A DNA stretch of 23,125 nucleotides from JAZDHV01 sp043810355. GTDB lineage: Archaea > Nanobdellota > Nanobdellia > Woesearchaeales > JAGVYU01. Shown here one piece after another: positions 14,769 through 21,148 of this stretch. The stretch lies in contig JBDROB010000067.1 in the NCBI GenBank assembly GCA_043810355.1, positions 1 to 23,125 of the forward strand, read 5' to 3'. Within the stretch, counting starts at the first letter, position 1. Each line of letters begins with the position of its first letter. Under the pieces are notes generated by a model. The model did not search any database and was not told the DNA's origin. It saw only the letters and a list, made by a program, of their open reading frames with translations. Position numbers and translations under genes: made by a program.

Positions 14769-16151
14769 TTATCTAAATTTAGCTTCATTTAAAATATAAT
14801 ATGCTCCCCTGTATTGACCAATCTTCTTAATGTATCCAAATTGTATCAATTCAGCAAGATCATGCAATGCCATTGATTCAGAAATACTATTCATTGAAGC
14901 ATAATTCTTTGTTTTTATAGTCTTATTCTGTCTCAAATATTCAATTGACCTTAATTGTCTTTTGTTTAAATCATCCAATTTATTTATTGGTGTGATTTTG
15001 CTTTTAATGTTCTTTAATGTAAGTCTGAAAAAAGAATCTGTCCAAAAAAAATCCGGATCTGAAAGCCCTCCTTTTCTCATTCCATTGATCATCTTGGGAA
15101 TACCTATTCCAAGACCTTCAATATATTTCATATCTTTTAATATCCTATAAGTTATTGGATTACGCTGAACTGATAATTTTCCAAAAAGTTCCTTTGTTAA
15201 ACCTGAAGGTATACTTCCAGGATTGATAATTTCAATTCTATCATCAAAGATACTAACCTGTATTGAATTATTATTAAAATAGTCCCTATGAGCAATTGCA
15301 TTAATTATTGCTTCTCTAATGACATCTAAAGGATATTCAAAAATTTCATCTCTTTTTGGAAGATTTTTTTCGACCTTTATTTCTTTTGATATATTTTTTA
15401 ATACAAAAGCATAAATGCTCTCTATGAGTTCTGAAGGACTGCCTTCTAATACTTGATGAGCAACAACATTTATTGCTTCAATTCCACTAAATTTAACAAC
15501 TTTAACTTCACTTTGATAAAACCAAAATTTTGGGTTTTTTGAAAAAGATAAAACAGTTGCATTCTTTATATTTAAAGAACCATTCTCTGTTGCTAAATTC
15601 ATTGACAAAAGAAATTCATTTATAGTATGAGAATTAAGATAATCTTTCTGATTTCTTAAAGCCAAATACTTATTAATCTTATCTTTGTCAAGATCTTCAG
15701 GTTTTGCCTTATTACTTAACTCATCAAAACAAAGAATTTGTTTATTTTTCAAAAATTCAACCATTGTATGGCCTTCAAGTTTTCTAACAGTACTTCCAAT
15801 TCGTACATAAATAATGCCTTTATAGGTATGAAAATTTGTGGTATCTGCCTTATGTATTATAACTAAAATAACTGGATTCTTATCAAAATAATGCAATTCA
15901 ATATTGATTAAAGGTGCTGGAGATATGCTTTGATTACATGCAGATAATCTTTGCTGTGTTTGATCTGGATCTTCCTTAAAACCAACTATACTCCTTTTAT
16001 TATCTACTCCAATAATTAATATTCCTCCATCAGTATTGGCAAAACTGCAGATTGTTTGAGAAATCTTCTGTTCACTATGCAGAGTCTCTTTTAGTTCAAG
16101 ATTATGAGATTCTGGCTGTTCTAATAGTTTAAGTATTTCTTTTTTATTCAT
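14769..16151 (-). CDS. AlbA_2/Schlafen-type ATP-binding transcriptional regulator
   Basis: This 460-residue protein has an N-terminal AlbA_2 (Schlafen AlbA) domain (about 1-125: 'ESHNLELKETL', 'FANTDGGILIIGVD', 'GIIYVRIGSTVRKLEG'). A linker follows, then a GHKL-like HATPase_c_4 domain (about 270-370: 'YPLDVIREAIINAIAHRDY', 'DDRIEIINPGSIPSGLT'), and a C-terminal winged helix (about 395-455). Such proteins are common in archaea and bacteria, often in defence or mobile regions, and are annotated as putative regulators or helicase-related proteins. Their biochemical role is poorly defined. The gene lies alone on the minus strand between two tctA fragments. Its promoter carries a striking AGTAA repeat array, suggesting autoregulation through the winged helix. 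Confidence 0.88.
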   Translation of the reverse strand: MNKKEILKLLEQPESHNLELKETLHSEQKISQTICSFANTDGGILIIGVDNKRSIVGFKEDPDQTQQRLSACNQSISPAPLINIELHYFDKNPVILVIIHKADTTNFHTYKGIIYVRIGSTVRKLEGHTMVEFLKNKQILCFDELSNKAKPEDLDKDKINKYLALRNQKDYLNSHTINEFLLSMNLATENGSLNIKNATVLSFSKNPKFWFYQSEVKVVKFSGIEAINVVAHQVLEGSPSELIESIYAFVLKNISKEIKVEKNLPKRDEIFEYPLDVIREAIINAIAHRDYFNNNSIQVSIFDDRIEIINPGSIPSGLTKELFGKLSVQRNPITYRILKDMKYIEGLGIGIPKMINGMRKGGLSDPDFFWTDSFFRLTLKNIKSKITPINKLDDLNKRQLRSIEYLRQNKTIKTKNYASMNSISESMALHDLAELIQFGYIKKIGQYRGAYYILNEAKFR

Positions 16152-16154
16152 TGT

Positions 16155-16245
16155 TAGTAAGAGTAATTAATAGTAAACTAAGAGTAATATATAAATATTA
16201 CTATTAATTGTTAGTAAGAGTAAACTACGAGTAAGTTGGGAGTAA
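16155..16245 (-). promoter_or_regulatory. Phased AGTAA operator array around the AlbA_2-gene TATA box
   Basis: AGTAA occurs eight times on the plus strand, starting at 16156, 16162, 16172, 16183, 16213, 16219, 16230 and 16241. The steps of 10-11 bp equal one helical turn. The 16-mer TTGTTAGTAAGAGTAA is present twice (16151-16166 and 16208-16223). The minus-strand TATA box TTTATATA (16195-16188) sits between the two half-arrays. A protein bound in several copies could cover the promoter and the start. Confidence 0.6.
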
Positions 16246-16264
16246 AACGAGAAGGAAATAAACA

Positions 16265-16331
16265 AATTTAACAAAAGATTGATGGATTTATTGTTAAATT
16301 CTCCCAACCAGAATAAATCCTAATGATTTAT
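16265..16331. repeat. Two inverted repeats in the AlbA_2/AbiE intergenic region
   Basis: AATTTAACAA (16265-16274) pairs with TTGTTAAATT (16291-16300), a 10-bp stem. ATAAATC-CTAAT-GATTTAT lies at 16313-16331. Their role is unknown. A TATA-like ACATATAAAC follows near 16355, so a short RNA could start around 16388, but none is supported. Confidence 0.35.
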
Positions 16332-16404
16332 CCCAGGCATTCATCTCACAGGCAGAAAAACATATAAACCTCCCCGATATTTCTCACTACTGGATACCCA
16401 AGCG

Positions 16405-16460
16405 GAATAAATCATAATTCCCTTTGGGACGCTGGCAATTATGCCAGGAATCCACATTAA
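16405..16460 (+). pseudogene. tctA 5'-end fragment, copy 2 (decayed)
   Basis: TTTGGGACGCTGG followed by ATTATGCCAGGAATCCACATTA matches the tctA region encoding LGVNAG and LIPGIHI at 21170-21220, with small deletions between the blocks. The PGIHI codons are almost intact (one third-position change). After the repeat the sequence diverges. Small hairpins here (CTGGCA-ATTA-TGCCAG at 16432-16447) follow from the coding sequence and base changes. It is an inactive relic. Confidence 0.5.
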
Positions 16461-16518
16461 ATGGGGGCTGGATTAGGTTTTACAGAGCCAGTTGTAACGC
16501 TGGAAACATCCATAGATA

Positions 16519-16647
16519 AACCGAAGATTTTTCGATTTTATAGACGATAAACATATTAAGGAGCTATATGCCAAACAGCTTATGATTTGGCAGATTTTGA
16601 TAGCAATTTGTGCTGGGGTGACTTCAGGCATTGTGGCAGGCTTTTAA
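16519..16647 (+). pseudogene. tctA promoter and 5'-end fragment, copy 3
   Basis: This copy keeps the whole upstream region of the longer tctA copy at 21081: ACCGAAGATTTTTCGATTTT, then CGATAAAC, ATTAAGGAG, and the mini-ORF MPNSL* at 16568-16585. It then has a 21-codon frame at 16582-16647, MIWQILIAICAGVTSGIVAGF, before a stop. The match to tctA stops just after the Gly codon of GCAGGC, nearly the same point as in copy 1. What follows (16648 onward) is unrelated sequence leading to the AbiE genes. Confidence 0.7.
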
Positions 16648-16681
16648 ATCGATAAAACACGATGTTTTACGCTTTCTAAGA

Positions 16682-16715
16682 AAAAACATTACAAAAACAT
16701 TACAAAATTTAAATA
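16682..16715 (+). promoter_or_regulatory. Tandem 11-bp repeat abutting a TATA box
   Basis: AAAAACATTAC occurs twice head to tail (16682-16692, 16693-16703), followed by TTTAAATA at 16708-16715. This looks like a regulated promoter about 130 bp before abiEi. A second TTTAAATA at 16791-16798 is closer to that gene. Confidence 0.35.
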
Positions 16716-16814
16716 CAACAGTGATAAAGGGAGATACTAAAAGCATAATTCCCGGAGTTTATGGTGACAGGCATATTCCACACCAAAACATTTAAATACT
16801 ATTGCAACATTAAT

Positions 16815-16831
16815 ATCGAATATAACTCGAT
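16815..16831 (+). promoter_or_regulatory. Candidate AbiEi operator
   Basis: ATCGA-ATATAAC-TCGAT is a short inverted repeat ending 12 bases before the abiEi ATG. It overlaps either a TATA box or the start site served by TTTAAATA at 16791. AbiEi antitoxins are known to repress their own operon by binding inverted repeats, which this position would suit. Confidence 0.4.
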
Positions 16832-16843
16832 TTTGGTGTTATT

Positions 16844-17341
16844 ATGGTTAGGCTTTCAGAACGTGCAATAAAGGTCATATCAGATCTTGAATTTCAGGAA
16901 AAATACTATTTTACAAGAAATGATGTCAAGAAACATTTTGATAGCGATAAGCAGCTTTCAGACTTTATTTACAATCAAAAAAAGAATGGTAGGATAATAA
17001 AACTAAACCGAAATAAGTACTTTCTTGTTCCTATTAAAGCAAGAACAGGCAAATGGACAGATCATCCTATTATTGTTGCAGATGAGATAATGAATAGCCA
17101 TGATTATTACATTGGCAGTTGGTACGCTGCACATTACTGGGGGCTTACTGACCAGGTAGCAATGCAAATTGATATCTATACAACAAAAAGGCAGGGAAAA
17201 ACAAAAATACTCAACAAAAGATATGTGTTCCACAGAATAAGAAAAGAATCGCTTAAAAAAGGAGTCATAAGGAAAATAAGAAATCATCCTTTTATTATAC
17301 TAAACAAAAAGGAGATGCGGAAATGGTTCTCAAAGAAATAA
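16844..17341 (+). CDS. abiEi: AbiEi-type antitoxin / transcriptional regulator
   Basis: This 165-residue protein is the antitoxin of a type IV toxin-antitoxin pair. The N-terminal winged helix (about 1-60) includes 'YYFTRNDVKKHFDSDKQLSDFIYNQKKNGRIIKLNRNKYFLVP', with the usual helix-turn-helix and beta-wing. The remainder ('ADEIMNSHDYYIGSWYAAHYWGLTDQ' to 'IYTTKRQGKTKILNKRYVFHRI') is the AbiEi C-terminal-domain signature. It is shorter than many bacterial AbiEi proteins, lacking the far C-terminal part. The family represses its own promoter and counteracts the AbiEii toxin without direct binding. Its 3' end overlaps the toxin gene by 19 bases. Confidence 0.82.
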   Translation: MVRLSERAIKVISDLEFQEKYYFTRNDVKKHFDSDKQLSDFIYNQKKNGRIIKLNRNKYFLVPIKARTGKWTDHPIIVADEIMNSHDYYIGSWYAAHYWGLTDQVAMQIDIYTTKRQGKTKILNKRYVFHRIRKESLKKGVIRKIRNHPFIILNKKEMRKWFSKK

Positions 17342-18102
17342 CGCAAAATGAATTTGATGAGATTATTGCAGTTAAAGGGTTTGATTATGACCTCATGGCT
17401 AAAGACTATTATATTACAATCATTCTTTATCTTATAAAAGACATCAAGGGACTCTATTTCAAGGGAGGCACTGCGTTGCAAAAAACAGTTCTTGATTATG
17501 CAAGAATAAGTGAGGACATTGACTTTACGCTTACACGAGATCTCAAAGCAATCAAAAAAGAGATAATTAAAGCAATAGATGAATCTAAACTCTTTGGAAC
17601 GATTACAAAAGATAAAGATGTCACGAAATTTGCCAGGCTAATTGTTCCCTATAATACAAAGATCAGTAAGGGAGAAGTATTCATCGATCTTAATGAAAGG
17701 AGCAAACTCTGCCTTAAACCAGAAAACAAAGAGATGAAGCAATTCTACCCAAATATTCCACCATTTACATTCTCCTGCCTCTTCTTACAAGAGATGATTG
17801 CAGAAAAGGTTGCTGCTGCAATAGGAAGAAACAAACCAAGAGATCATTATGACGTCTATCAGATCATAAAACACAAGCTTCCTATTGATTTATCTTTAGT
17901 AAAAAAGAAATGCAAGCAATCAGGAATAGAACTAAATATACTTAAAATGTTCAATATGGCAAAAAAGCTTCATAAAAGATGGAATAATGATTTGATTCCC
18001 CTTCTTGTAGAAGAAGTCTCATTCCATGAAGTGATGAAAACGCTTGCAAATCATTTCAACCTCAAAGAAGAAAAAGAGAAACTAAAGGATCAGGATCACT
18101 AA
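17323..18102 (+). CDS. abiEii: AbiEii-type nucleotidyltransferase toxin
   Basis: This 259-residue protein has the MNT-fold signature of AbiEii: 'YFKGGTALQKTVLDYARISEDIDFTL', with the GG and DID residues that bind nucleotide and metal. The basic/acidic 'EMIAEKVAAAIGRNKPRDHYDVYQI' motif follows at about 165-190. Family members act as nucleotidyltransferases (GTP or CTP is used by studied relatives) that cause growth arrest, reported in some cases to modify tRNA, and give abortive protection against phage. The start (ATG 17323) has GGAGATG upstream within the antitoxin gene. The overlap implies translation coupled to abiEi. Confidence 0.87.
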   Translation: MVLKEITQNEFDEIIAVKGFDYDLMAKDYYITIILYLIKDIKGLYFKGGTALQKTVLDYARISEDIDFTLTRDLKAIKKEIIKAIDESKLFGTITKDKDVTKFARLIVPYNTKISKGEVFIDLNERSKLCLKPENKEMKQFYPNIPPFTFSCLFLQEMIAEKVAAAIGRNKPRDHYDVYQIIKHKLPIDLSLVKKKCKQSGIELNILKMFNMAKKLHKRWNNDLIPLLVEEVSFHEVMKTLANHFNLKEEKEKLKDQDH

Positions 18103-18131
18103 AGTTCATATAATAGGAGGAGATAAGTATA

Positions 18132-18152
18132 ATGAAAAGTATCCCAAAATGA
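18132..18152 (+). other. Coupled mini-ORF before the pRiA4b ORF-3 gene
   Basis: A strong AGGAGG-like site at 18116-18122 precedes ATG 18132, which opens a six-codon frame (MKSIPK) whose TGA overlaps the next gene's ATG as ATGA at 18149-18152. It could be a leader peptide, or the remains of a longer N-terminus shifted by an indel. Confidence 0.35.
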
Positions 18153-18694
18153 CGACTATTTTACAATTAAAAATAGAACTCGAAGGAATAAATCCCAGAA
18201 TATGGAGGCAGTTTTTAGTAAACGACAACATCAGCTTTCAGGATTTGCATGAGATCATTCAGATAGTTATGAGCTGGGAGAACTATCATATGTATGAATT
18301 CTGTGTGAATAAAAATCTTATTACTTCAGAAGAAAATGGATTTAATCCGGCAGAAGGCATGTTTAAACAGATTTTTAGTTCTCCCCAGTTTCACAAAATG
18401 TTAGAAGAACAAGACTTAAAGAAGAATTCAGCTAGTTTAGATGTAAATAAGCTCAATAAGATTCTTAAAGATTCAGAAAAAAATAAAACCAAACCTAAGT
18501 TTGATATGAATACCAAAATAAGTGAATTAATTAAATCAAAAGGGCAAAAATTATCATACCTTTATGATTTTGGTGATAATTGGCACCATTCATTAAAAGT
18601 AGAAAAAATTATTGAAGAGAAGGATGTTCAAGAAGTTCCTACTTGTTTGGACGGTGAGAGAGCCTGCCCACCAGAAGATTGCGGAAGTGTTTAA
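18149..18694 (+). CDS. pRiA4b ORF-3 family protein, interrupted by a stop codon
   Basis: These 181 residues match the plasmid pRiA4b ORF-3 (IS1096-associated) family. The N-terminus is 'LQLKIELEGINPRIWRQFLVNDNISFQDLHEIIQIVMSWENYHMYEF'. The core is 'KLSYLYDFGDNWHHSLKVEKI' with the invariant YDFGD-W-H, and 'CLDGERACPPEDCGSV' follows. In the family the last segment runs straight into a Gly-Tyr-x-x-Leu helix. Here a TAA (18692-18694) stands at that point. The family is widespread on mobile elements, and its function is unknown. It follows the AbiE genes on the same strand. The central Lys/Asn-rich stretch (about 75-120) is an insert. Confidence 0.8.
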   Translation: MTTILQLKIELEGINPRIWRQFLVNDNISFQDLHEIIQIVMSWENYHMYEFCVNKNLITSEENGFNPAEGMFKQIFSSPQFHKMLEEQDLKKNSASLDVNKLNKILKDSEKNKTKPKFDMNTKISELIKSKGQKLSYLYDFGDNWHHSLKVEKIIEEKDVQEVPTCLDGERACPPEDCGSV

Positions 18695-18850
18695 GGATAT
18701 TATGAACTATTAAAAATTAAAAAAAATAAAAATCATCCAGAGCATAAGGAGAGGATTGTTGAGTGGTTGGGGGAAGATCATGATTTTGAACTATTTGATG
18801 TTGACATAGTAAATAAAGAATTAAATAAGAGTATGCGGAAGGTAAGATGA
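18695..18850 (+). pseudogene. In-frame continuation of the pRiA4b ORF-3 gene beyond the stop
   Basis: Reading on in the same frame after the TAA gives the expected family C-terminus: 'GYYELLKIKKNKNHPEHKER', then 'IVEWLGEDHDFELFDVDIVN' and a stop at 18848-18850. The full product would be about 233 residues. A single stop with an otherwise clean frame suggests a recent mutation, readthrough, or a sequencing error. Confidence 0.65.
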
Positions 18851-18921
18851 AAAAAGAAGAAACAGCAACCAAAAAGGTTGTCGCACGCCAACATACAAGT
18901 TCAAAAACACACTCTTTCTAA
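18847..18921 (+). CDS. Possible 24-residue ORF
   Basis: ATG overlaps the stop of the pRiA4b remnant (ATGA) and opens a 24-codon basic peptide, starting MKKEETATKK and ending at a TAA. No family is recognised and no good ribosome-binding site is seen, so this may be chance. The 18922-19009 spacer between converging genes holds only an imperfect ACTCTTT/AAAGAG pairing. Confidence 0.15.
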   Translation: MKKEETATKKVVARQHTSSKTHSF

Positions 18922-19009
18922 GGATTGTCAAAAAAAAGAGAGTGAGGTAATATATAAAACTTTTGAAAAAAAAAGAATGGATGAGGTAAAGAATTGCTTT
19001 AACAATTTT

Positions 19010-19735
19010 TCATTTATTTTCTTTTGAGTTTTTCCATAGTATCTTGAAGTATTTCTTGTATGCTTCTGCCATGTCTTTGTCAATGATTTGTATTGTTTTG
19101 ATTGGTGGTTTCCAAATCACAAATACTACTTCATCACCGCAAACATTAGTGGATACTAATGTATCATAAAGAGCCGGTAAATACCTTACTGGTGTGTATG
19201 GTTTTTGTTTAAGTTGTTTGATTCTTTGCATTGCTTTGAAGTTGTATATGTGTAGCATTCTTATTTTCTTTTTTATTCTTTGATTGTGATAATTTCCTAT
19301 TCTTGTCTTTATCATTTCATAAGCGGTCTTTGGAGCTCCGTACACTAGGATGTCATCATTGTATTCTAGGAAGTGGTAGAGTATGCTTATGAATGCGTCA
19401 ACTCCTTTGTATGTGTTGAATGTGCTTTCTGTCTTGGTTGATTTTTGCATGATTCTTATTGAGGGTATTATCTTGTTAATCTTCTCTCTTTTAGAGTCGA
19501 TTATATTCATGATCATGCTTGGGTCTGCAGCTTCGTATACTGTTTTGTCATCAACCATTTTCTTTGATACTAATCCTTTATCTTCTAATTTTTTTAGGGC
19601 TTCGTAGGTGTTGGCTTTGAACAACTTTGATTCTTTTGCTATCTTGTAGGCACTGCTCATTCCAACTTCTGATAGTTTCAGATAGATGATTGATTCGTTC
19701 TTTGACAGTCCTGCTTCTTGTAAAACTTCTTCCAT
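19010..19735 (-). CDS. TrmB-family transcriptional regulator
   Basis: This 241-residue protein has the N-terminal TrmB winged helix (about 1-70: 'GLSKNESIIYLKLSEVGMSSAYKIAKESKLFKANTYEALKKLEDKGLV'). A coiled linker follows (about 75-100), then a C-terminal effector domain of PLD-like fold common in archaeal TrmB proteins ('YKGVDAFISILYHFLEYNDDILVYGAPKTAYE'). The ligand is unknown. It is transcribed divergently from an AlaE-like gene, and the 136-bp space between them contains two near-identical palindromes, so it probably controls both genes. TATATAAG at 19759-19766 (minus strand CTTATATA) is about 27 bases from the ATG, indicating a leaderless mRNA. Confidence 0.87.
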   Translation of the reverse strand: MEEVLQEAGLSKNESIIYLKLSEVGMSSAYKIAKESKLFKANTYEALKKLEDKGLVSKKMVDDKTVYEAADPSMIMNIIDSKREKINKIIPSIRIMQKSTKTESTFNTYKGVDAFISILYHFLEYNDDILVYGAPKTAYEMIKTRIGNYHNQRIKKKIRMLHIYNFKAMQRIKQLKQKPYTPVRYLPALYDTLVSTNVCGDEVVFVIWKPPIKTIQIIDKDMAEAYKKYFKILWKNSKENK

Positions 19736-19784
19736 TATAATCTTATCAACTCAAATAGTATATAAGTTTTTCCTAAAATGGTAG

Positions 19785-19796
19785 TAGTAATCACTA
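19785..19796. promoter_or_regulatory. Candidate TrmB operator 1
   Basis: TAGTAATCACTA lies within the larger inverted repeat TAGTAGT-AATC-ACTACTA (19782-19799). It lies upstream of both divergent promoters, about 20 bp from the trmB TATA box. Confidence 0.55.
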
Positions 19797-19805
19797 CTAA
19801 TATTG

Positions 19806-19813
19806 TTTAAATA
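19806..19813 (+). promoter_or_regulatory. TATA box of the AlaE-like gene
   Basis: TTTAAATA (within GTTTAAATAC) is flanked by the two TAGTAATYACTA sites. The predicted RNA start near 19836 gives a leader of about 36 bases, including a GAGGT site before the ATG at 19872. Confidence 0.5.
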
Positions 19814-19818
19814 CTAAT

Positions 19819-19830
19819 TAGTAATTACTA
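19819..19830. promoter_or_regulatory. Candidate TrmB operator 2
   Basis: TAGTAATTACTA, part of the perfect 14-bp palindrome TTAGTAATTACTAA, differs from operator 1 at one base and starts 34 bp from it. It lies just downstream of the alaE-side TATA box, where bound protein would block initiation. Confidence 0.6.
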
Positions 19831-19871
19831 AGTCATAGTGTTTACAGTGACGACTAGTGAGGTAAGTGAAA

Positions 19872-20765
19872 ATGTTTGATTGGCTAGACTGGAGAAATGA
19901 CGAGAATGGAATAATGTCTTGTATGAGCCCTATGACTAGAGACTATCACAGAAGAAGGTATCAGACTGAGAAGAGATTGAATAGGTTAAGGAGAGTTAGA
20001 GGATCTGATAAAAAAGCTTTTAATTCTGGCATGACATTAATTGATGAAGGAAATCAACAAATTAAAAGGTTAAGTGATGAATATGGAATTCAATTAGAAG
20101 ATTATCTTAATTATTGTGAAGAAAGATTTAGTGTAAATTGTGATAATCCAAATGCTACATACTTAACTCCTGAATTTGAAGAGAAGAAACAGCAGTTTTT
20201 ACAAGCTCAAAAGGACAGTGTTCTTGATGGATTATGTATAAATAATCGAATAGACCAGACTATAGAAAGTTTAGTTAAGGAAGGTGTTGGTTACATTTCA
20301 AGAATACCAAAATTACCAGAAAAAGTCAAAGAGTATCTTGTTGATTGCACTGCAACAAGCTTATTCTATAATACACTATTCCTAGCTAATGAAACCTTAA
20401 TTGCAGGAATGGAATGGGATGAAATAGGAAAAAGCAGAGCATTAGGAACACTAATACATTACACACTGGGAAGAGTTCAAGGCAAAGCCAGAGATTACAT
20501 GGCAAGATTAACTCACACTAATGAGGATAGTTCTGCTTTTAGAAAGTTTGCTTCAGACACTCTTGCGAGCCTAATGGTTCAAGTGCCATGTTATACCACT
20601 GTAGTTTACCTTTCTGGAGCTGATGCTAAAGAAATGGCAACTGCAGTTGGAGTAGGAGCATTAATTGGAATGAGTACAGGCAGGCCTTTCGGTTACTTCC
20701 AAGACAAATTCAGAAGCCTTTGTGGTAGTAAACCAGCAATTGAGAGTGATAAAAATGTGGTTTGA
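19872..20765 (+). CDS. alaE: AlaE-like (L-alanine exporter family) protein with long N-terminal extension
   Basis: From the ATG at 19872 this is a 297-residue protein. The C-terminal half (about 155-285) matches the AlaE family: 'DCTATSLFYNTLFLANETLIAGMEWDEIGKSRALGTLIHYTLGR' and 'ASDTLASLMVQVPCYTTVVYLSGADAKEMATAVGVGALIGMSTGRPFGYFQD'. These correspond to the two internal halves of AlaE, each starting D-T/C-x-A and ending in a Gly-rich helix. The bacterial enzyme exports L-alanine across the membrane. The N-terminal 150 residues are charged, mostly helical and soluble-looking, and are not part of standard AlaE; they are unrecognised. GTG at 19866 is an alternative start, but GAGGT (about 19859) fits the ATG better. 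It is paired with the divergent TrmB gene. The family call is fairly good; the substrate is inferred. Confidence 0.72.
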   Translation: MFDWLDWRNDENGIMSCMSPMTRDYHRRRYQTEKRLNRLRRVRGSDKKAFNSGMTLIDEGNQQIKRLSDEYGIQLEDYLNYCEERFSVNCDNPNATYLTPEFEEKKQQFLQAQKDSVLDGLCINNRIDQTIESLVKEGVGYISRIPKLPEKVKEYLVDCTATSLFYNTLFLANETLIAGMEWDEIGKSRALGTLIHYTLGRVQGKARDYMARLTHTNEDSSAFRKFASDTLASLMVQVPCYTTVVYLSGADAKEMATAVGVGALIGMSTGRPFGYFQDKFRSLCGSKPAIESDKNVV

Positions 20766-20883
20766 GATTACAAGTTATGAATTATACTTATGGGGAGAGC
20801 CTTACATAATCTCTAGGAAAGTCATTAATGTAAGAGGGAATAGGAAGTGTTACAGAGTGTTTATTAGAAAAAAATACCAATAA
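20755..20883 (+). CDS. Small 42-residue basic ORF overlapping the alaE-like 3' end
   Basis: ATG 20755 opens a 42-codon frame, beginning MWFEITSYELYLWGEP and ending in a basic FIRKKYQ. GAGAGTGA lies upstream as a possible ribosome-binding site, and the frame overlaps the end of the previous gene by 11 bases. The composition (Trp, Tyr, Arg/Lys) looks protein-like rather than random AT-rich. No family is recognised. Confidence 0.3.
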   Translation: MWFEITSYELYLWGEPYIISRKVINVRGNRKCYRVFIRKKYQ

Positions 20884-21017
20884 CCATTCTTTCCTACACC
20901 AACTATTACGGAATGCAACTAAGGTTTCGAAAAGTATATTAAAAACCTGCCATCTACCATGAATTAAGGCATTAAAACCGAAAAAGCAAGATACGTGTTG
21001 GGATGCCGCAAAAAAAC

Positions 21018-21040
21018 GCCAAAAACAGCTGATTTTTGGC
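21018..21040. repeat. GCCAAAAA/TTTTTGGC hairpin before tctA
   Basis: An 8-bp perfect stem with a 7-base loop (CAGCTGA). On the minus strand it is followed by G then seven T, so it could end leftward transcription, but no minus-strand gene is supported upstream. Nothing else is supported between 20884 and 21080. Confidence 0.4.
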
Positions 21041-21080
21041 AAAAACAAGGAAAAAATCAAATTTAGAGAAAGCCAAAGAA

Positions 21081-21148
21081 AAACCGAAAATCTTTCGATT
21101 TTATCGACGATAAACTTATTAAGGAGTACAATGCCAAACTTGGCATGA
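21081..21148 (+). promoter_or_regulatory. tctA upstream region with coupled mini-ORF MPNLA
   Basis: CGAAAATCTTTCGATTTTAT, CGATAAAC and TTATTAAGGAG precede a five-codon frame (MPNLA, ATG at 21131) whose TGA (21146-21148) overlaps the tctA ATG. The same layout is kept in copy 3 at 16519-16585 with MPNSL, so the mini-ORF and its ATGA junction look conserved. AAGGAG sits at a suitable distance for the mini-ORF rather than for tctA, implying coupled translation. Confidence 0.5.

Noticed and set aside
16388..16460. tRNA look-alike: TACCCAAGCGG resembles a D-arm, followed by a CTGGCA/TGCCAG stem
   Set aside because: No T-arm (GGTTCRANTCC) or acceptor pairing was found on either strand, the putative anticodon loop has the wrong size, and the stretch aligns better to decayed tctA coding sequence.
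16760..16870. 36-codon plus-strand frame starting MVTGIFHTK with GGAG upstream
   Set aside because: It overlaps the abiEi start in another frame and covers its promoter palindrome and TATA box. Composition is not convincing.
18692..18694. Stop-codon recoding (selenocysteine or pyrrolysine) in the pRiA4b gene
   Set aside because: The codon is TAA, not TGA or TAG, and TAA ends other genes in the window normally.
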